Shown here in pieces: positions 16,853 through 26,716 of a stretch of DNA of 64,000 nucleotides. Source of the stretch: Streptomyces sp. ERV7 (GTDB lineage: Bacteria; Actinomycetota; Actinomycetes; Streptomycetales; Streptomycetaceae); the NCBI RefSeq assembly GCF_001653515.1, contig NZ_LYOY01000040.1, positions 186,001 to 250,000 of the forward strand, in the 5' to 3' direction. The position numbers and the translations under genes are program-made. The stretch's first letter is position 1. Every line of letters begins with the position of its first letter. Below the pieces are notes generated by a model. That model saw only the letters and a list, made by a program, of their open reading frames with translations, was not told the DNA's origin and did no database searches.

Positions 16853-18116
16853 GTGAGCCCCCTCGACCTCGCCGGCTATCTCATAGCCGCGCTGATGACC
16901 GCCGTCGCCCTGTGGCGTATGCCCGCCGCCCTGTGGGGCGACGAGGAGGACAGACGCCGCCGCGCCCTGTGGGGCTGTTACGCCGGGTTCGCCGTCGCCC
17001 TGTGGACGAAGACCAAGATCGTACGGATCACACTCAACGACAGTGAGGTCACCGACCTCGCCGTCCTCATCAAGCACTACACCGCCACCATCGCCATCCT
17101 GGCGATCCTCAGCTACATCGTGGCGATCTACGGCCACTTCCCGGACGAGGGCGCCGTCCCCCGGCACGTGCGGTTCGCGCGGACCGTGCAGCGGGTCGCC
17201 GCCAAGGCGTCCGCGGCCACGCTGGTCCTGCTGACCGTGCTGTTCTTCACGGTCGTCGACCGTTCCGTGCCCTCCGACCGCTTCGTCTCCGACCACGCGG
17301 GCCAGTGGGGCGCGACGCTCTACATGAGCGTGTTCTATCTGTACTTGGGCGCCTCCTCGGCCGTCTGCGCCTACCAGTGGGCGCTGGCCACCGGCAACGC
17401 GAAGGTGCGCCATCTGCGCCTCGGGCTGGGGATGATGACCTTCGCCATGTTCATCGGCGTGGCCTACACCCTCAGCCGGACGCTGTTCCTGTGGGTGAGC
17501 GTGATCGACCGGCCGAGCAAGTCGTTCGCGCTGCGCTTCGACGAGATCACCGAGGCCTCGCAGATCGTGCTGTTCGCGTTCTTCGCGCTCGGCGCGTCCA
17601 TTCCCGCGTGCCACAAGGGCTGGCGCCGGGTGCGGCTGTGGCGGGCGGCGGGCGCAGGCGCGGCTGCACCCGCTCTGGTACGAGCTGATGACGGCGTTCC
17701 CGGACCAGCCGTTCGAGCCGCCCGCCTCGCTCGTACGTGAGCTGACGCGCTTCGACACCCCGGCCGACCTGCGGATCGACCGGTGGGCGGCGGACATCGC
17801 GGACGCGGTGGAGAAGCTGCGCCACTACGTTCCGGACGAGCTCCTGGACGCCGCCAAGCGGGCCGCCGGGAGCGAGGCGACCGGACCCCTCGCCGACGCG
17901 CACTGGATCAAGGCCGCGCTCGCCGCCAAGGCCGACGGGGCTCCCGCGGGCCGGGCCGCCGCCATCGAGCCGCAGCACGCCACGGACCAGGACGGCGAGG
18001 TCGCCTGGCTGGTGCGGGTGGCGTCCGCGTACAAGACGATCGGGCACGACCGGGCCCGCCAGGTGCTGGCGTCGACGCGGGCCGGTGCTCAGGACGCTCA
18101 GGAGGCCACCGCGTGA
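16853..18116 (+). pseudogene. MAB_1171c/DUF6545-type membrane protein, split by a frameshift
   Basis: From the GTG at 16853 (AAGGA five bases upstream) one frame gives about 260 residues with roughly seven membrane segments. The matching C-terminal domain continues in another frame: LHPLWYELMTAFPDQPFEPP is the expected junction of this family, and the cytoplasmic tail runs to the stop at 18116. The switch falls in a G/C-rich run near 17645-17665 (GCGGGCGGCGGGCGCAGG), where one lost base would explain it. Taken literally, the protein ends at 17740 with a meaningless tail and the rest begins at an internal ATG, 17688. A sequencing error is the main alternative. The end overlaps the PAP2 gene. 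Confidence 0.72.
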
Positions 18117-18730
18117 CCGGCACCATCGAGAGCCGCACCGCCGGGCTCGACGACCCCGCCCGGCGCCCCGTCGCCCTCGCCGTCACCAACGTCCTGCAGC
18201 CCCGCAACTGCCTCCTGGCCGGCATGCTCGGCATCGGGTTCGCGGCGGCGGGCGACTGGACCGGGCTGCTGTGGGGGTTCCTCGGGGCGCTGTGCGCGGG
18301 GCTGATCCCGGCCGGCTACATCGAGTGGGAGCGCGGGCGCGGCACCTGGGGCGACCGGCATGTGGTCGACCGTACGAAGCGGGCGCCGATCTTCTTCGTC
18401 ATCCTCGGCTCGATCGGCACCGGCTCGCTCGTCATGGTCCTCGGGGACGCGCCCGTCGGCATCCTCACGGCGATGCTCGGGCTGTGGGTGATGACGATCG
18501 GGCTGCTCACGGTGAACACGGTCTGGAAGATCTCGGTGGACGCGTCGGTGGCGTCGGCGGTGGTGGCCCTGCTCGCCGCCGTCCAGCACCAGCCGCTGTG
18601 GCTGCTCGGCTACGCAGTGACCGTCGCCGTGTGCTGGTCGCGGGTGGCCCTGAGCTATCACACGGTGGCCCAGACGGTGGCGGGCGCGGCGCTGGGCGCG
18701 GCCACGGCGACGGGGTTCCTGTTCGTCTGA
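18113..18730 (+). CDS. PAP2-type membrane phosphatase
   Basis: A 205-residue membrane protein starting at a GTG that overlaps the preceding stop (GTGA). Several hydrophobic segments are visible. The C-terminal SRVALSYHTVAQTVAGA matches the PAP2 motif SR-x5-H, with His and Ser/Arg of the active site, and KISVDASVA resembles the preceding motif region, while the first KxxxxxxRP motif is not clear. PAP2 enzymes remove phosphate from lipid phosphates such as undecaprenyl pyrophosphate. It forms a coupled pair with the DUF6545-type gene, an arrangement common in Streptomyces. Confidence 0.75.
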   Translation: MTGTIESRTAGLDDPARRPVALAVTNVLQPRNCLLAGMLGIGFAAAGDWTGLLWGFLGALCAGLIPAGYIEWERGRGTWGDRHVVDRTKRAPIFFVILGSIGTGSLVMVLGDAPVGILTAMLGLWVMTIGLLTVNTVWKISVDASVASAVVALLAAVQHQPLWLLGYAVTVAVCWSRVALSYHTVAQTVAGAALGAATATGFLFV

Positions 18731-18818
18731 GGACGGCCAAGGGCGCCGGGGCGTCTGTGCGCGCGGTGAACGCCCGCTGTGAGTGAGCTGTTATTCAGTT
18801 GTTGGCGGGTGCCGTCAA

Positions 18819-18857
18819 GATCGTCGAGCGGGTCGAAGGACGGCCCGCTCGACGATC
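18819..18857 (+). other. Stem-loop abutting the ribosome site of the lectin gene
   Basis: 14-base perfect arms (GATCGTCGAGCGGG at 18819-18832, complement at 18844-18857) flank an 11-base loop. The stem ends exactly where the GGGGG of the ribosome site begins, ten bases before the ATG. It may terminate the PAP2 transcript, stabilise the lectin mRNA, or modulate access to the ribosome site. Confidence 0.7.
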
Positions 18858-18866
18858 GGGGGAAAC

Positions 18867-19406
18867 ATGCGCGTTCTCAGGACGGCGGCCATCGCCGCAT
18901 CGGCTCTGGCGATGACCGCCGGGGCGGCGCTCTCGACCGCGGGGACGGCTTCGGCCAGCTCCACGAGCGAGTTCGTCAACCAGAACAGCAACCGCTGCCT
19001 GGCCATCGACATGGCCAAGGAGTACCAGGTCCTCGGGATCCTGTGGAACTGCAACCACAACCCCGACCAGCAGTGGCACGCCGAAATGAAGGCCGACGAC
19101 GGCAACGGCGCCTACTACGAGATCAAGAACGGCTACGGCCAGTGTCTCGGCACCTGGCAGGGTTCGACCGACAACGGCACGAACATCGTCGGCTGGGACT
19201 GCAACGGCAACCCCGACCAGCTCTGGTTCATCGACAAGGTGTCGAGCGACCCGCGGTACTCCAACCTCCGCAGCTACGCCGCCTGGAAGAACGACTCCGG
19301 CAACAAGTGCGTCGGTGCCCTGAACGGCAACACCGGCAACGAGACCCCGGTCATCCTCTGGGACTGCAACGACAACCGTGACCAGCACTGGATGCGCGTC
19401 GCCTGA
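18867..19406 (+). CDS. Secreted ricin-B-type lectin (RICIN domain) protein
   Basis: A 179-residue protein. Residues 1-31 form a Sec signal peptide (MRVLRT start, hydrophobic Ala core, cleavage near ASAS). The rest is one ricin B-lectin beta-trefoil with three related repeats, each with a Cys pair and a Q-x-W-type end (NPDQQWHA, NPDQLWFI, NRDQHWMR). Such domains bind galactosides or xylan. No catalytic domain is attached, so it is a stand-alone secreted lectin. The start at 18867 is chosen because it gives the signal peptide and has GGGGGAAAC upstream. Confidence 0.88.
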   Translation: MRVLRTAAIAASALAMTAGAALSTAGTASASSTSEFVNQNSNRCLAIDMAKEYQVLGILWNCNHNPDQQWHAEMKADDGNGAYYEIKNGYGQCLGTWQGSTDNGTNIVGWDCNGNPDQLWFIDKVSSDPRYSNLRSYAAWKNDSGNKCVGALNGNTGNETPVILWDCNDNRDQHWMRVA

Positions 19407-19420
19407 CCTGCCGCCGCACG

Positions 19421-21052
19421 TCACATGTGGATCGGGCCCGCGTCTCCGCCCTCCGTCGGGTGCGGATGGGGCGGGCCCTTGCGGTAGAGGACGACCGTGA
19501 GCAGCAGGCCGAGGGCGAAGAAGCCCGCCGACCACCAGTAGGCGGTGGCGTAGCTGTGCAGCTGGGCCTTGGCGAGGACCTGCGGGGTCGGCTGCTTGCC
19601 CACCAGATAGCTGGAGGCGGCGCTGGTGGCCAGGGTGTTCAGGAGCGAGGTGCCCACCGAACCGCCGACCTGCTGGCTGGTGTTGACCATCGCGGAGGCC
19701 ACGCCCGCGTCATGGGCGGCGACCCCGGCCGTGGCCAGGTTCATCGCCGGGGCGAAGATCAGGCCCATGCCGCAGCCCAGCACCAGGAGGGGCGGCAGGA
19801 CGTGCGGCGCGTATGTGCTGTCGACGTCCAGGGCCGTCATCCACACCAGCCCCGCCGCGCCGAGGCCCATGCCCAGCGGCACGATCGGCTTGGCGCCCAT
19901 CTTCGGCACGAACCTGTTCTGCGCGATCACCGAGGACACGATCATGACCACGACCATGGGTATGAAGGCGAGTCCGGTCTTCACGGGCGAGTAGCGCAGC
20001 ACCTGTTGCAGGTAGTACGTGAGGAAGAGGAACACGCCGAACATCCCGGCGCCGGAGACGAACATGCCGAGGAACGAGGCGCCCCGGTCCCGGTCGAGGA
20101 CCACCCGCAGCGGCAGCAGCGGGTGCGTGGCGCGCAGTTGCCACAGGACGAAGGCGACCAGCAGGACCCCGCCCGCCGCGAGGAAGCCCCAGGTCTGCGG
20201 TGAACTCCAGGAGTGCTTCTCGGCGTTGGAGAAGCCGTAGACGATGCAGAACAGACCCGCCGAGACCAGCAGCGTGCCGGGGATGTCGAGCTTCGGGCGG
20301 TCGGCCGGGGCTCCGGGGTGGAGCAGGCGCAGCGCGCCGAGGAAGGCGATCGCCGCGAAGATCAGGTTCACGTACAGGCACCAGCGCCAGTTGAGGTACT
20401 CGGTGAGCAGACCGCCGAGCAGCAGGCCCACCGCGCCGCCGGTGCCCGCGATGGCGCCGTAGATCCCGAAGGCCTTGGCGCGCTCCTTCGGGTCGGTGAA
20501 CGTCGTGGTGAGCAGGGAGAGCGCGGCCGGTGCGAGCAGCGCGCCGAAGACGCCCTGGAGGGCGCGGGCGATGACCAGGACCGTGAAGCTGGGCGCCGCG
20601 CCGCCGATCGCGGAGGCCACGGCGAAGCCGATGAGGCCGGTCAGGAAGACGGCCTTGCGGCCCACCAGGTCCGCGACCCGGCCGCCGAGCAGCAGCAGGG
20701 AGCCGAAGGCCAGGGCGTACGCGGTGACGATCCACTGGCGGTTGCCGTCGCTGAAGCCGAGATCGCTCTGCGCGGAGGGCAGAGCGATGTTCACGATGGT
20801 GGCGTCGAGCACCACCATGAGCTGGGCGACGCCGATGACCGCGAGGACCAGCCAGCGGTGTTCGTGGGCGGCGCCCTGGTGGCCGGTGCCCCCGGCGGCA
20901 GCGGCGGCGGCCGTGGCCGCGCCCCCGCCGCGCAGCGGCTGTCCGTCGGGACTCGCCCCGGCCGCCGCTTCGGCGCTCTCCTCCGGTGCCGAAGCGGCGG
21001 CGATCCGTTCCGCCCTGCCCTCTTCGACGGCGTCCTTGGTGTGACGACCCAT
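19421..21052 (-). CDS. DHA2-family MFS multidrug exporter (14 TM)
   Basis: A 543-residue MFS transporter of the EmrB/QacA type. A hydrophilic Ala/Glu-rich N-terminus of about 65 residues precedes the membrane part. Motif D1 LDATIVNIALP, motif A GRVADLVGRKAVF and the motif C region GTGGAVGLLLGGLL are readable, and about 14 hydrophobic segments follow. It exports drugs or metabolites using the proton gradient. GGAGACGTACGCC precedes the ATG. The stop lies only 14 bases from the lectin stop (convergent). The flanking PucR regulator is on the same strand upstream, but nothing shows that it controls this gene. Confidence 0.9.
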   Translation of the reverse strand: MGRHTKDAVEEGRAERIAAASAPEESAEAAAGASPDGQPLRGGGAATAAAAAAGGTGHQGAAHEHRWLVLAVIGVAQLMVVLDATIVNIALPSAQSDLGFSDGNRQWIVTAYALAFGSLLLLGGRVADLVGRKAVFLTGLIGFAVASAIGGAAPSFTVLVIARALQGVFGALLAPAALSLLTTTFTDPKERAKAFGIYGAIAGTGGAVGLLLGGLLTEYLNWRWCLYVNLIFAAIAFLGALRLLHPGAPADRPKLDIPGTLLVSAGLFCIVYGFSNAEKHSWSSPQTWGFLAAGGVLLVAFVLWQLRATHPLLPLRVVLDRDRGASFLGMFVSGAGMFGVFLFLTYYLQQVLRYSPVKTGLAFIPMVVVMIVSSVIAQNRFVPKMGAKPIVPLGMGLGAAGLVWMTALDVDSTYAPHVLPPLLVLGCGMGLIFAPAMNLATAGVAAHDAGVASAMVNTSQQVGGSVGTSLLNTLATSAASSYLVGKQPTPQVLAKAQLHSYATAYWWSAGFFALGLLLTVVLYRKGPPHPHPTEGGDAGPIHM

Positions 21053-21192
21053 GGCGTACGTCTCCTTACGGGGGATACGCGCCCTTCATCACGCTAAGTG
21101 GAGGTGAAAGGTTCCGCCACGTGAGTGACGTAGGGGGCCGTACGGGGGGCACCGCGCGGAAACGATCCGTCGCGCGGAGCGACCGGGAGACG

Positions 21193-22404
21193 TTACGGGA
21201 TCGCGGGCGGTCGCGCCCCGGACACGCCGGACGCCGAACCCAACAATCGGAATCGCAGGGCCACTTCGAGTTCGAAGCGGGCGTCCGGGTCGTCGAGCGC
21301 GGCCCCGAAGAGCTCCTCGATACGGCGCAAGCGCTGCCGTACGGTCTGCGGGTGCAGCTCAAGCCGCTCCGCCACCTCGGGAGCGCTGCCCCGATGGGAC
21401 TGGAGCCACACCAGCAGCGTGGTGGCGAGCCGGGTGGCCTGTTTCGGGGTGAGGTCGTCGAGCGGCCGAAGGCGCCGGTCGGTGAAGAGTCTGACCAGCG
21501 GCTGATCCCCGAGGAGCAGCAGCTCCGGCAGCCGCTCCTCGCAGCGGACGATCCCCGCCGGCTGTTCGAGCCGCGCGAGCAGCGTGCGCGCCCAGCGCAG
21601 CGAGTCCGCCGCCATGGCGAGCGGCACGGTCGGCCCGACCACCGCCCCGCGCACATCCAGCGCCCCCGCGAACGCCTGGTCGTCGAAGGCCGTCTCCGGG
21701 TCCGGGACCAGCAGATACGGCTCCGGACTGTCCAGGTCGGCCAGCACCGCCGGAGGCAGCCTGCGATGGGTGCGGTCGCGCTCGGCGGGCGGTCCGAGCG
21801 CGACACACGCCACAGTGTCCGGCAGGGTCCAAGCCGCCGTCACCGCCGCCTGTTCGAGTGCGGACGCGGTCGCGCCCGACACGATCCGCCCGAGCAGATG
21901 GTGGCGCCGCCGCCCGAGCGCGCCCGCCTTGTCGGCCTGCGCCTCGGCGTACCCGCGCACCGACATGGCGGAGATCTCGTCGATGTGCGCGAACACCGCC
22001 TCCGCGAGCAGCACGACCTGGTCGGCCCCCACCCCGGCCCGCCGCGCCGCGCGCGCGTAGCGCCGCCAGGCGACGCGGGCGCCCAGCCGGTACGCGGCCT
22101 GGAGCGCGTCCAGGCTGCGGCCCTCGGCGAACTCCCCGCGCCCCAGCACCCAGTAGACCCGCCACCGGTCCTCGCCCCGGTCACCGGGCGGGACGTCGCC
22201 GCCGCCTTCCACGAGGTCCGCGAATTCGGCGAGTGCGGTTTCCACTCCCATCTGGATTCCGTGCCGGAATTTCCCGTGCAGCGGCCGGGAGAATTCCGGC
22301 ACGTGCTGTCTTATCTGTCGAATTACCTCGGCCGCTGTGGAGCGCTGTTCTTTTCGCAGCTCGGCGGCAAGATTACGCGGCAGAGCGGCCCATGGCCCGG
22401 CCAT
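21193..22404 (-). CDS. PucR-type helix-turn-helix regulator (intact copy)
   Basis: A 403-residue regulator. The N-terminal ~160 residues are helical (MAGPWAALPRNLAAELRKEQ..., then GYAEAQADKA), a middle GGDEF-like/CdaR-type region follows, and the C-terminal PucR HTH (HPQTVRQRLRRIEELFG, about 350-366) ends the protein. It is transcribed divergently from the secreted lipase gene with 251 bases between, so the lipase is its most likely target. The tandem duplication boundary at 21924 falls inside this gene: the part coding residues 1-160 recurs at 29681-30160, so only this copy is complete. Confidence 0.88.
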   Translation of the reverse strand: MAGPWAALPRNLAAELRKEQRSTAAEVIRQIRQHVPEFSRPLHGKFRHGIQMGVETALAEFADLVEGGGDVPPGDRGEDRWRVYWVLGRGEFAEGRSLDALQAAYRLGARVAWRRYARAARRAGVGADQVVLLAEAVFAHIDEISAMSVRGYAEAQADKAGALGRRRHHLLGRIVSGATASALEQAAVTAAWTLPDTVACVALGPPAERDRTHRRLPPAVLADLDSPEPYLLVPDPETAFDDQAFAGALDVRGAVVGPTVPLAMAADSLRWARTLLARLEQPAGIVRCEERLPELLLLGDQPLVRLFTDRRLRPLDDLTPKQATRLATTLLVWLQSHRGSAPEVAERLELHPQTVRQRLRRIEELFGAALDDPDARFELEVALRFRLLGSASGVSGARPPAIP

Positions 22405-22655
22405 GGCTGCGAGTATGAGCGGTTGTTACTCACCAGTCAATAGCCCTGACGTGCCCGGTAGTTACAGCTCCAGCACCCTTCGAGTGGCGGAGTGCTCACC
22501 TGGGTGACAACTTCCCGCCGCCCCCTTTCCCGTTCCTGGCATATGTCTGACGACTTGCCCGAGAGGGCGAAAGATCCGTTGCATGCCCCCCGAAACGAAC
22601 CCTAGCTTCGCCTGGTCGAATTCCAGAGAACCGCGAACCAGGGACGGAACCGGAC

Positions 22656-23624
22656 ATGAGAGCTGCACTTTCCCGTATTTCCCGAGCCTGTGCGACGGTC
22701 GCGCTGGCGGTCACCGGTCTGGCCGCCGCGAGCGCGGCGCCGGCCGGAGCGTCCGAGGCGGGAACCGCCGCCACGCTCCCCGTGGAGACCCACTTCAGCT
22801 CAGGCTTCCTCGCCGGTTTCCTCAAACCCGGCGAGGCCCCGCCCGGGGCGAACGACTTCTCGTGCCGCTCCACGGCCCACCCCAACCCGGTGGTCCTGGT
22901 GCACGGAACGATGGAGAGCATGAACGACAACTGGCGGGGAGCGGCGCCGCTGCTCGCCAACGAGGGCTACTGCGTCTTCGCCTTCACCTACGGCGGTACG
23001 ACCCCGACTTCCCCGATCCAGGGCACCGGCAAGCTGGAGGAGGGCGCGGCGGGGCTGGCCTCGTTCGTCGAGCGCGTGCGGACCGCGACCGGCGCGCCCA
23101 AGGTCGACCTCGTCGCCCACTCCCAGGGCGGCCTGACCTCGCGCTACTACCTCAAGAACCTCGGCGGCACGGGAAGGGTCGACCGCCTGGTCGCGCTGTC
23201 GACTCCCCACCACGGTACGACCCTTGACGGCCTCACCGAGCTCAGCCGCACGCTCCACATCCTGGAGCCCATGAACGAGTTCGTCGTCGGCCCGGCGTGC
23301 CCCGCGTGCCTGGAGCAGGAGGTCGGCTCCGACTTCCTCAAGGCGCTGAACGCGGGCGGCGAGACGGTGCCGGGGGTGACCTACACGAACATCGCGACGA
23401 AGTTCGACGAGGTCACCACCCCGTACACGTCGGCGTTCCTGGCCGCCGGGCCGCACGTCACCAACATCACCGTGCAGGATCAGTGCGTGCTCGACGGTAC
23501 GGATCACACGGAGATCTCGTACGACCCGATCGCGCTCACGCACGTCCTGAACGCGCTCGACCCGGCGCATCCCCGGGCGATCCCGTGCCAGGTGGTACTG
23601 CCGGTCACGGGCCCGCTGCTCTGA
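22656..23624 (+). CDS. Secreted alpha/beta-hydrolase lipase (copy 1)
   Basis: A 322-residue exported lipase/esterase. The signal peptide covers residues 1-32 (cleavage after PAGASEA or nearby). VVLVHGT marks the oxyanion region, VAHSQGG near residue 153 contains the nucleophile Ser, and DHTEISY near 295 supplies the likely catalytic His. Four or more Cys suggest disulfides. It resembles class-2-type lipases of Streptomyces. It is divergent from the PucR regulator gene. An identical second copy lies at 30412-31380. Confidence 0.9.
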   Translation: MRAALSRISRACATVALAVTGLAAASAAPAGASEAGTAATLPVETHFSSGFLAGFLKPGEAPPGANDFSCRSTAHPNPVVLVHGTMESMNDNWRGAAPLLANEGYCVFAFTYGGTTPTSPIQGTGKLEEGAAGLASFVERVRTATGAPKVDLVAHSQGGLTSRYYLKNLGGTGRVDRLVALSTPHHGTTLDGLTELSRTLHILEPMNEFVVGPACPACLEQEVGSDFLKALNAGGETVPGVTYTNIATKFDEVTTPYTSAFLAAGPHVTNITVQDQCVLDGTDHTEISYDPIALTHVLNALDPAHPRAIPCQVVLPVTGPLL

Positions 23625-23633
23625 CGGGAGCCG

Positions 23634-23894
23634 TCAGAGGGTCCGGACGAAGGCGGTGAAGGCGGCGGGGCTGATGGTGAAGGCCCCGCCGTCGGGGTTC
23701 TTGGAGTCGCGAACGGCGATGCGGTGGGGCTGGGTGGCGATTTCTACGCATTCGCCGCCGGTGTCTGCGCTGTACGACGACTTCTGCCAGGCGGCGGCGC
23801 CGAGGGGGGCGCACTCGACGCACTGACCACCGGTGTCGCCACTGTAGGACGACTTACGCCAGACGGCGCCCGTCAGGTGCTGGTTGGTCCCCAT
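23634..23894 (-). CDS. Tandem DUF397 protein (copy 1)
   Basis: An 86-residue protein with two DUF397 units: a short N-terminal one (WRKSSYSGDTGGQCVECAP) and a full C-terminal one (WQKSSYSADTGGECVEIA through VRDSKNPDGGAF and FVRTL). DUF397 proteins are partners of the WhiJ-like XRE regulators in Streptomyces. The 5' end overlaps the XRE gene by 41 bases, so the two are translationally coupled. The doubled SSYS-GG-C-VE unit is less common than a single one. Confidence 0.9.
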   Translation of the reverse strand: MGTNQHLTGAVWRKSSYSGDTGGQCVECAPLGAAAWQKSSYSADTGGECVEIATQPHRIAVRDSKNPDGGAFTISPAAFTAFVRTL

Positions 23895-24705
23895 ACCGTT
23901 CCTCCAATACGCGCGCGATCAGTGCCGCCGAATCCTCCACGGAGAGCGAGGCGGCCTGCAAGTGATCGTAACGGAGTGAACCCTCCCTGATAGCTTGCGG
24001 GTTGGCCGTCATGTGCCCCGAGATGAAGTCCTCCGTGTAGACCAAGTCCGGGTCATCATCGAAGCGCAGAAGGTTGAACGAGCCCATCAGGCCGGCGTGC
24101 TGACCAGCCTTGAAAGGCAGCACCTGCAACTTCACCCACTCCCGGTTCCTGTTCAGGTCCAGCAGGTGCTGAAGCTGCTCTCGCATGACCTTGCCGCTGC
24201 CGATCTCCTGGTGGAGAACAGCCTCGCTCATGACCACCCAGATCAGTGGGGGCGTCTCGCGGTCCAGGATCCGTTGGCGTTCCATGCGGGCTTCGACGCG
24301 CGCGTCGATGTCGCCGTCGTCCCGGACGCCGAGCACGGCGCGCGCGTAATCCTCGGTCTGCAACAGGCCATCCACCAACTGGGCGTGGAACGACGAGATG
24401 TATGCCGCCCTCGCCTCCATCTCCGCGTACTGCTGGAACCACACCGGCAGCTGGCTGCGCAGCACCAGCCCCACCAACCGCCCGAAGAACCCCTCCGTGA
24501 GGAGCGCCGCGTCCAAGCGCTCGGAGATGTCCCTGGTCGGCACCTTCCGCGCCGTTTCGATCTGGCCGACGAGCGATGCCGCGCAGAAGATGCTGGCGCC
24601 CAGCTGCTCCTGCGTCATTCCGCCCGCTTCGCGCTTGCGGCGCAGCTCGGAACCGTAGTAGTCCAGCGGTGAGGCGCTGGGATCGAGGTCTCGGATGTTG
24701 ACCAT
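23854..24705 (-). CDS. XRE-family regulator with DUF5753 domain, WhiJ-like (copy 1)
   Basis: A 283-residue regulator. Residues 15-70 form an XRE helix-turn-helix (ELRRKREAGGMTQEQLGASI, then SLVGQIETARKVP), and residues ~100-270 are the DUF5753 domain (WFQQYAEMEARA, TEDYARAVL, VMSEAVLHQEIG, LQVLPFKAGQHAG). In S. coelicolor relatives such as WhiJ and AbaA-OrfA act with DUF397 proteins and a kinase-like ATPase to influence development and antibiotic production. Here the DUF397 gene overlaps its 3' end and an ATPase gene is divergent, completing that set. Confidence 0.92.
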   Translation of the reverse strand: MVNIRDLDPSASPLDYYGSELRRKREAGGMTQEQLGASIFCAASLVGQIETARKVPTRDISERLDAALLTEGFFGRLVGLVLRSQLPVWFQQYAEMEARAAYISSFHAQLVDGLLQTEDYARAVLGVRDDGDIDARVEARMERQRILDRETPPLIWVVMSEAVLHQEIGSGKVMREQLQHLLDLNRNREWVKLQVLPFKAGQHAGLMGSFNLLRFDDDPDLVYTEDFISGHMTANPQAIREGSLRYDHLQAASLSVEDSAALIARVLEERYGDQPAPDGRRLA

Positions 24706-24841
24706 GACGAAGGGTCACCCCCAACCGTATGTGTGGGCCTGAATTTTCGGCCCGTAGCCGAGCGTAAGCAGATGACCGCACCCTGGTGGCGTGAATCACG
24801 CAACTCACTCTTCCGAGGCGGAAGTTGGAGGGCGCTACGGC

Positions 24842-25212
24842 ATGAACCTCACCGTGGGCGACCACTCCGCACGGCACTTACGCCGGATCCTCCGCCAGTA
24901 TCTGGCCAACTGGTCGATGACCGAGATGGCCGACGACGCCGAGCTGGCGCTGACCGAGCTCATGGCGAACGTCGTACGCCATGTGCCCGGCCGGCAGTGC
25001 CAGGTGGTGATATTCGCGCGGTCGGGCGTACTCCGGGTGGAGCTCACGGACGACTGCCCGAAGCTGCCCGTGATGCCCGTCCACCCCGACCAACTGGCCG
25101 AATCAGGGCGGGGGTTGCTCATTGTGGCGACGGTGGCGGACCGGTGGGGGGTCGTGCCGCACGTGTGGGGCGGGAAGACGGTGTGGTTCGAGTGCGGCAC
25201 GCGGGGCGAGGG

Positions 25213-25216
<4 letters not shown>
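24842..25216 (+). CDS. RsbW/anti-sigma-type ATP-binding protein (copy 1)
   Basis: About 124 residues of a HATPase_c_2 GHKL domain: the N-box ELALTELMANVVRH, then LTDDCPKLP and SGRGLLIVATVADRWGV (G1/G2-like boxes). Such stand-alone ATPases are anti-sigma-like kinases, and one is part of abaA/whiJ-type sets. GGAGGG lies upstream of the ATG at 24842; an in-frame ATG at 24791 would add 17 residues but has no ribosome site. It is divergent from the XRE gene and converges on trpS, their stop codons overlapping in GCTAGC. Confidence 0.85.
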
Positions 25217-26199
<983 letters not shown>

Positions 26200-26283
26200 G
26201 GGGTGAGCCTCTCTGGGGGTTCGGTGGACGGGCGGTCGTCGGGGACGGCCGGGGTCCGGGACCAGAGGGGTCCGGGCATGCGA

Positions 26284-26310
26284 AAGGGCCGTCCGTGTCG
26301 AACGGCCCTT
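26284..26310 (-). terminator. Attenuator terminator of trpS (copy 1)
   Basis: 9-bp stem (AAGGGCCGT / ACGGCCCTT) with a 9-base loop, followed on the minus strand by a short T-run. It sits between the leader peptide and trpS, 85 bases before the trpS start. GGCCG in its first arm could pair instead with CGGCC next to the leader stop codon, giving an antiterminator. Confidence 0.82.
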
Positions 26311-26339
26311 GATCGTGCGTGCAGATGGGGTGGCCGCTC

Positions 26340-26402
26340 CTAGGAGGAGCGCCACCAGCTGAGATGCGTCTGCATCTGCGTCTGCTGCTGCACGGAAGTC
26401 AT
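26340..26402 (-). CDS. trpS leader peptide with tandem Trp codons (copy 1)
   Basis: A 20-residue reading frame, MTSVQQQTQMQT then HLSWWRSS, with two adjacent Trp codons three codons before the last residue. The mRNA around the Trp codons (GGTGGCGCTCCT) can pair with AGGAGCGGCCACC across the stop codon, a pause-type hairpin, and the terminator follows about 30 bases later. This is ribosome-mediated attenuation: stalling at Trp codons when charged tRNA-Trp is scarce would favour read-through into trpS. No Shine-Dalgarno is visible, but TACACT lies six bases before the ATG, so the transcript may be leaderless. Confidence 0.9.
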   Translation of the reverse strand: MTSVQQQTQMQTHLSWWRSS

Positions 26403-26472
26403 ACGAGGAGTGTAAGGGGGGCGCGGGTCCCGAGGGGAGGGACTTCCGGCCGTTCCTCGCTTCCCTGCTTCC

Positions 26473-26604
26473 TTACTTGTGGGCGTGCTCACCCACGTAG
26501 AAGAGGAGCCAGACGAAGCCGGCGAAGAGGTGGGTGCCGAAGATGTAGAACCCGGCGCGCAGCGCGATGCCGCGTTCCTTGCTCTTCTCGGTGTCCTCGG
26601 CCAC
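26473..26604 (-). CDS. DUF6126-type small membrane protein (copy 1)
   Basis: A 43-residue protein from a GTG start with GAGGAG upstream. A charged N-terminus (AEDTEKSKERG) is followed by a single hydrophobic helix (about 17-37, GFYIFGTHLFAGFVWLLFYV) and a short EHAHK tail. It matches the Streptomyces micro-protein family DUF6126 as I remember it. Function unknown. It is separated from the trpS leader by about 70 bases. A second copy is at 34229-34360. Confidence 0.75.
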   Translation of the reverse strand: MAEDTEKSKERGIALRAGFYIFGTHLFAGFVWLLFYVGEHAHK

Positions 26605-26716
26605 AGGGGCGCTCCTCGGGTGGTGGGCGTCCCGTCCAGGGTACGGGGCCCGCCCGAGGCCGAGACGGGCTCCTGATGTCACTTCAGGTGCCCCGGCATA
26701 GCGTTCACTCTCGACC

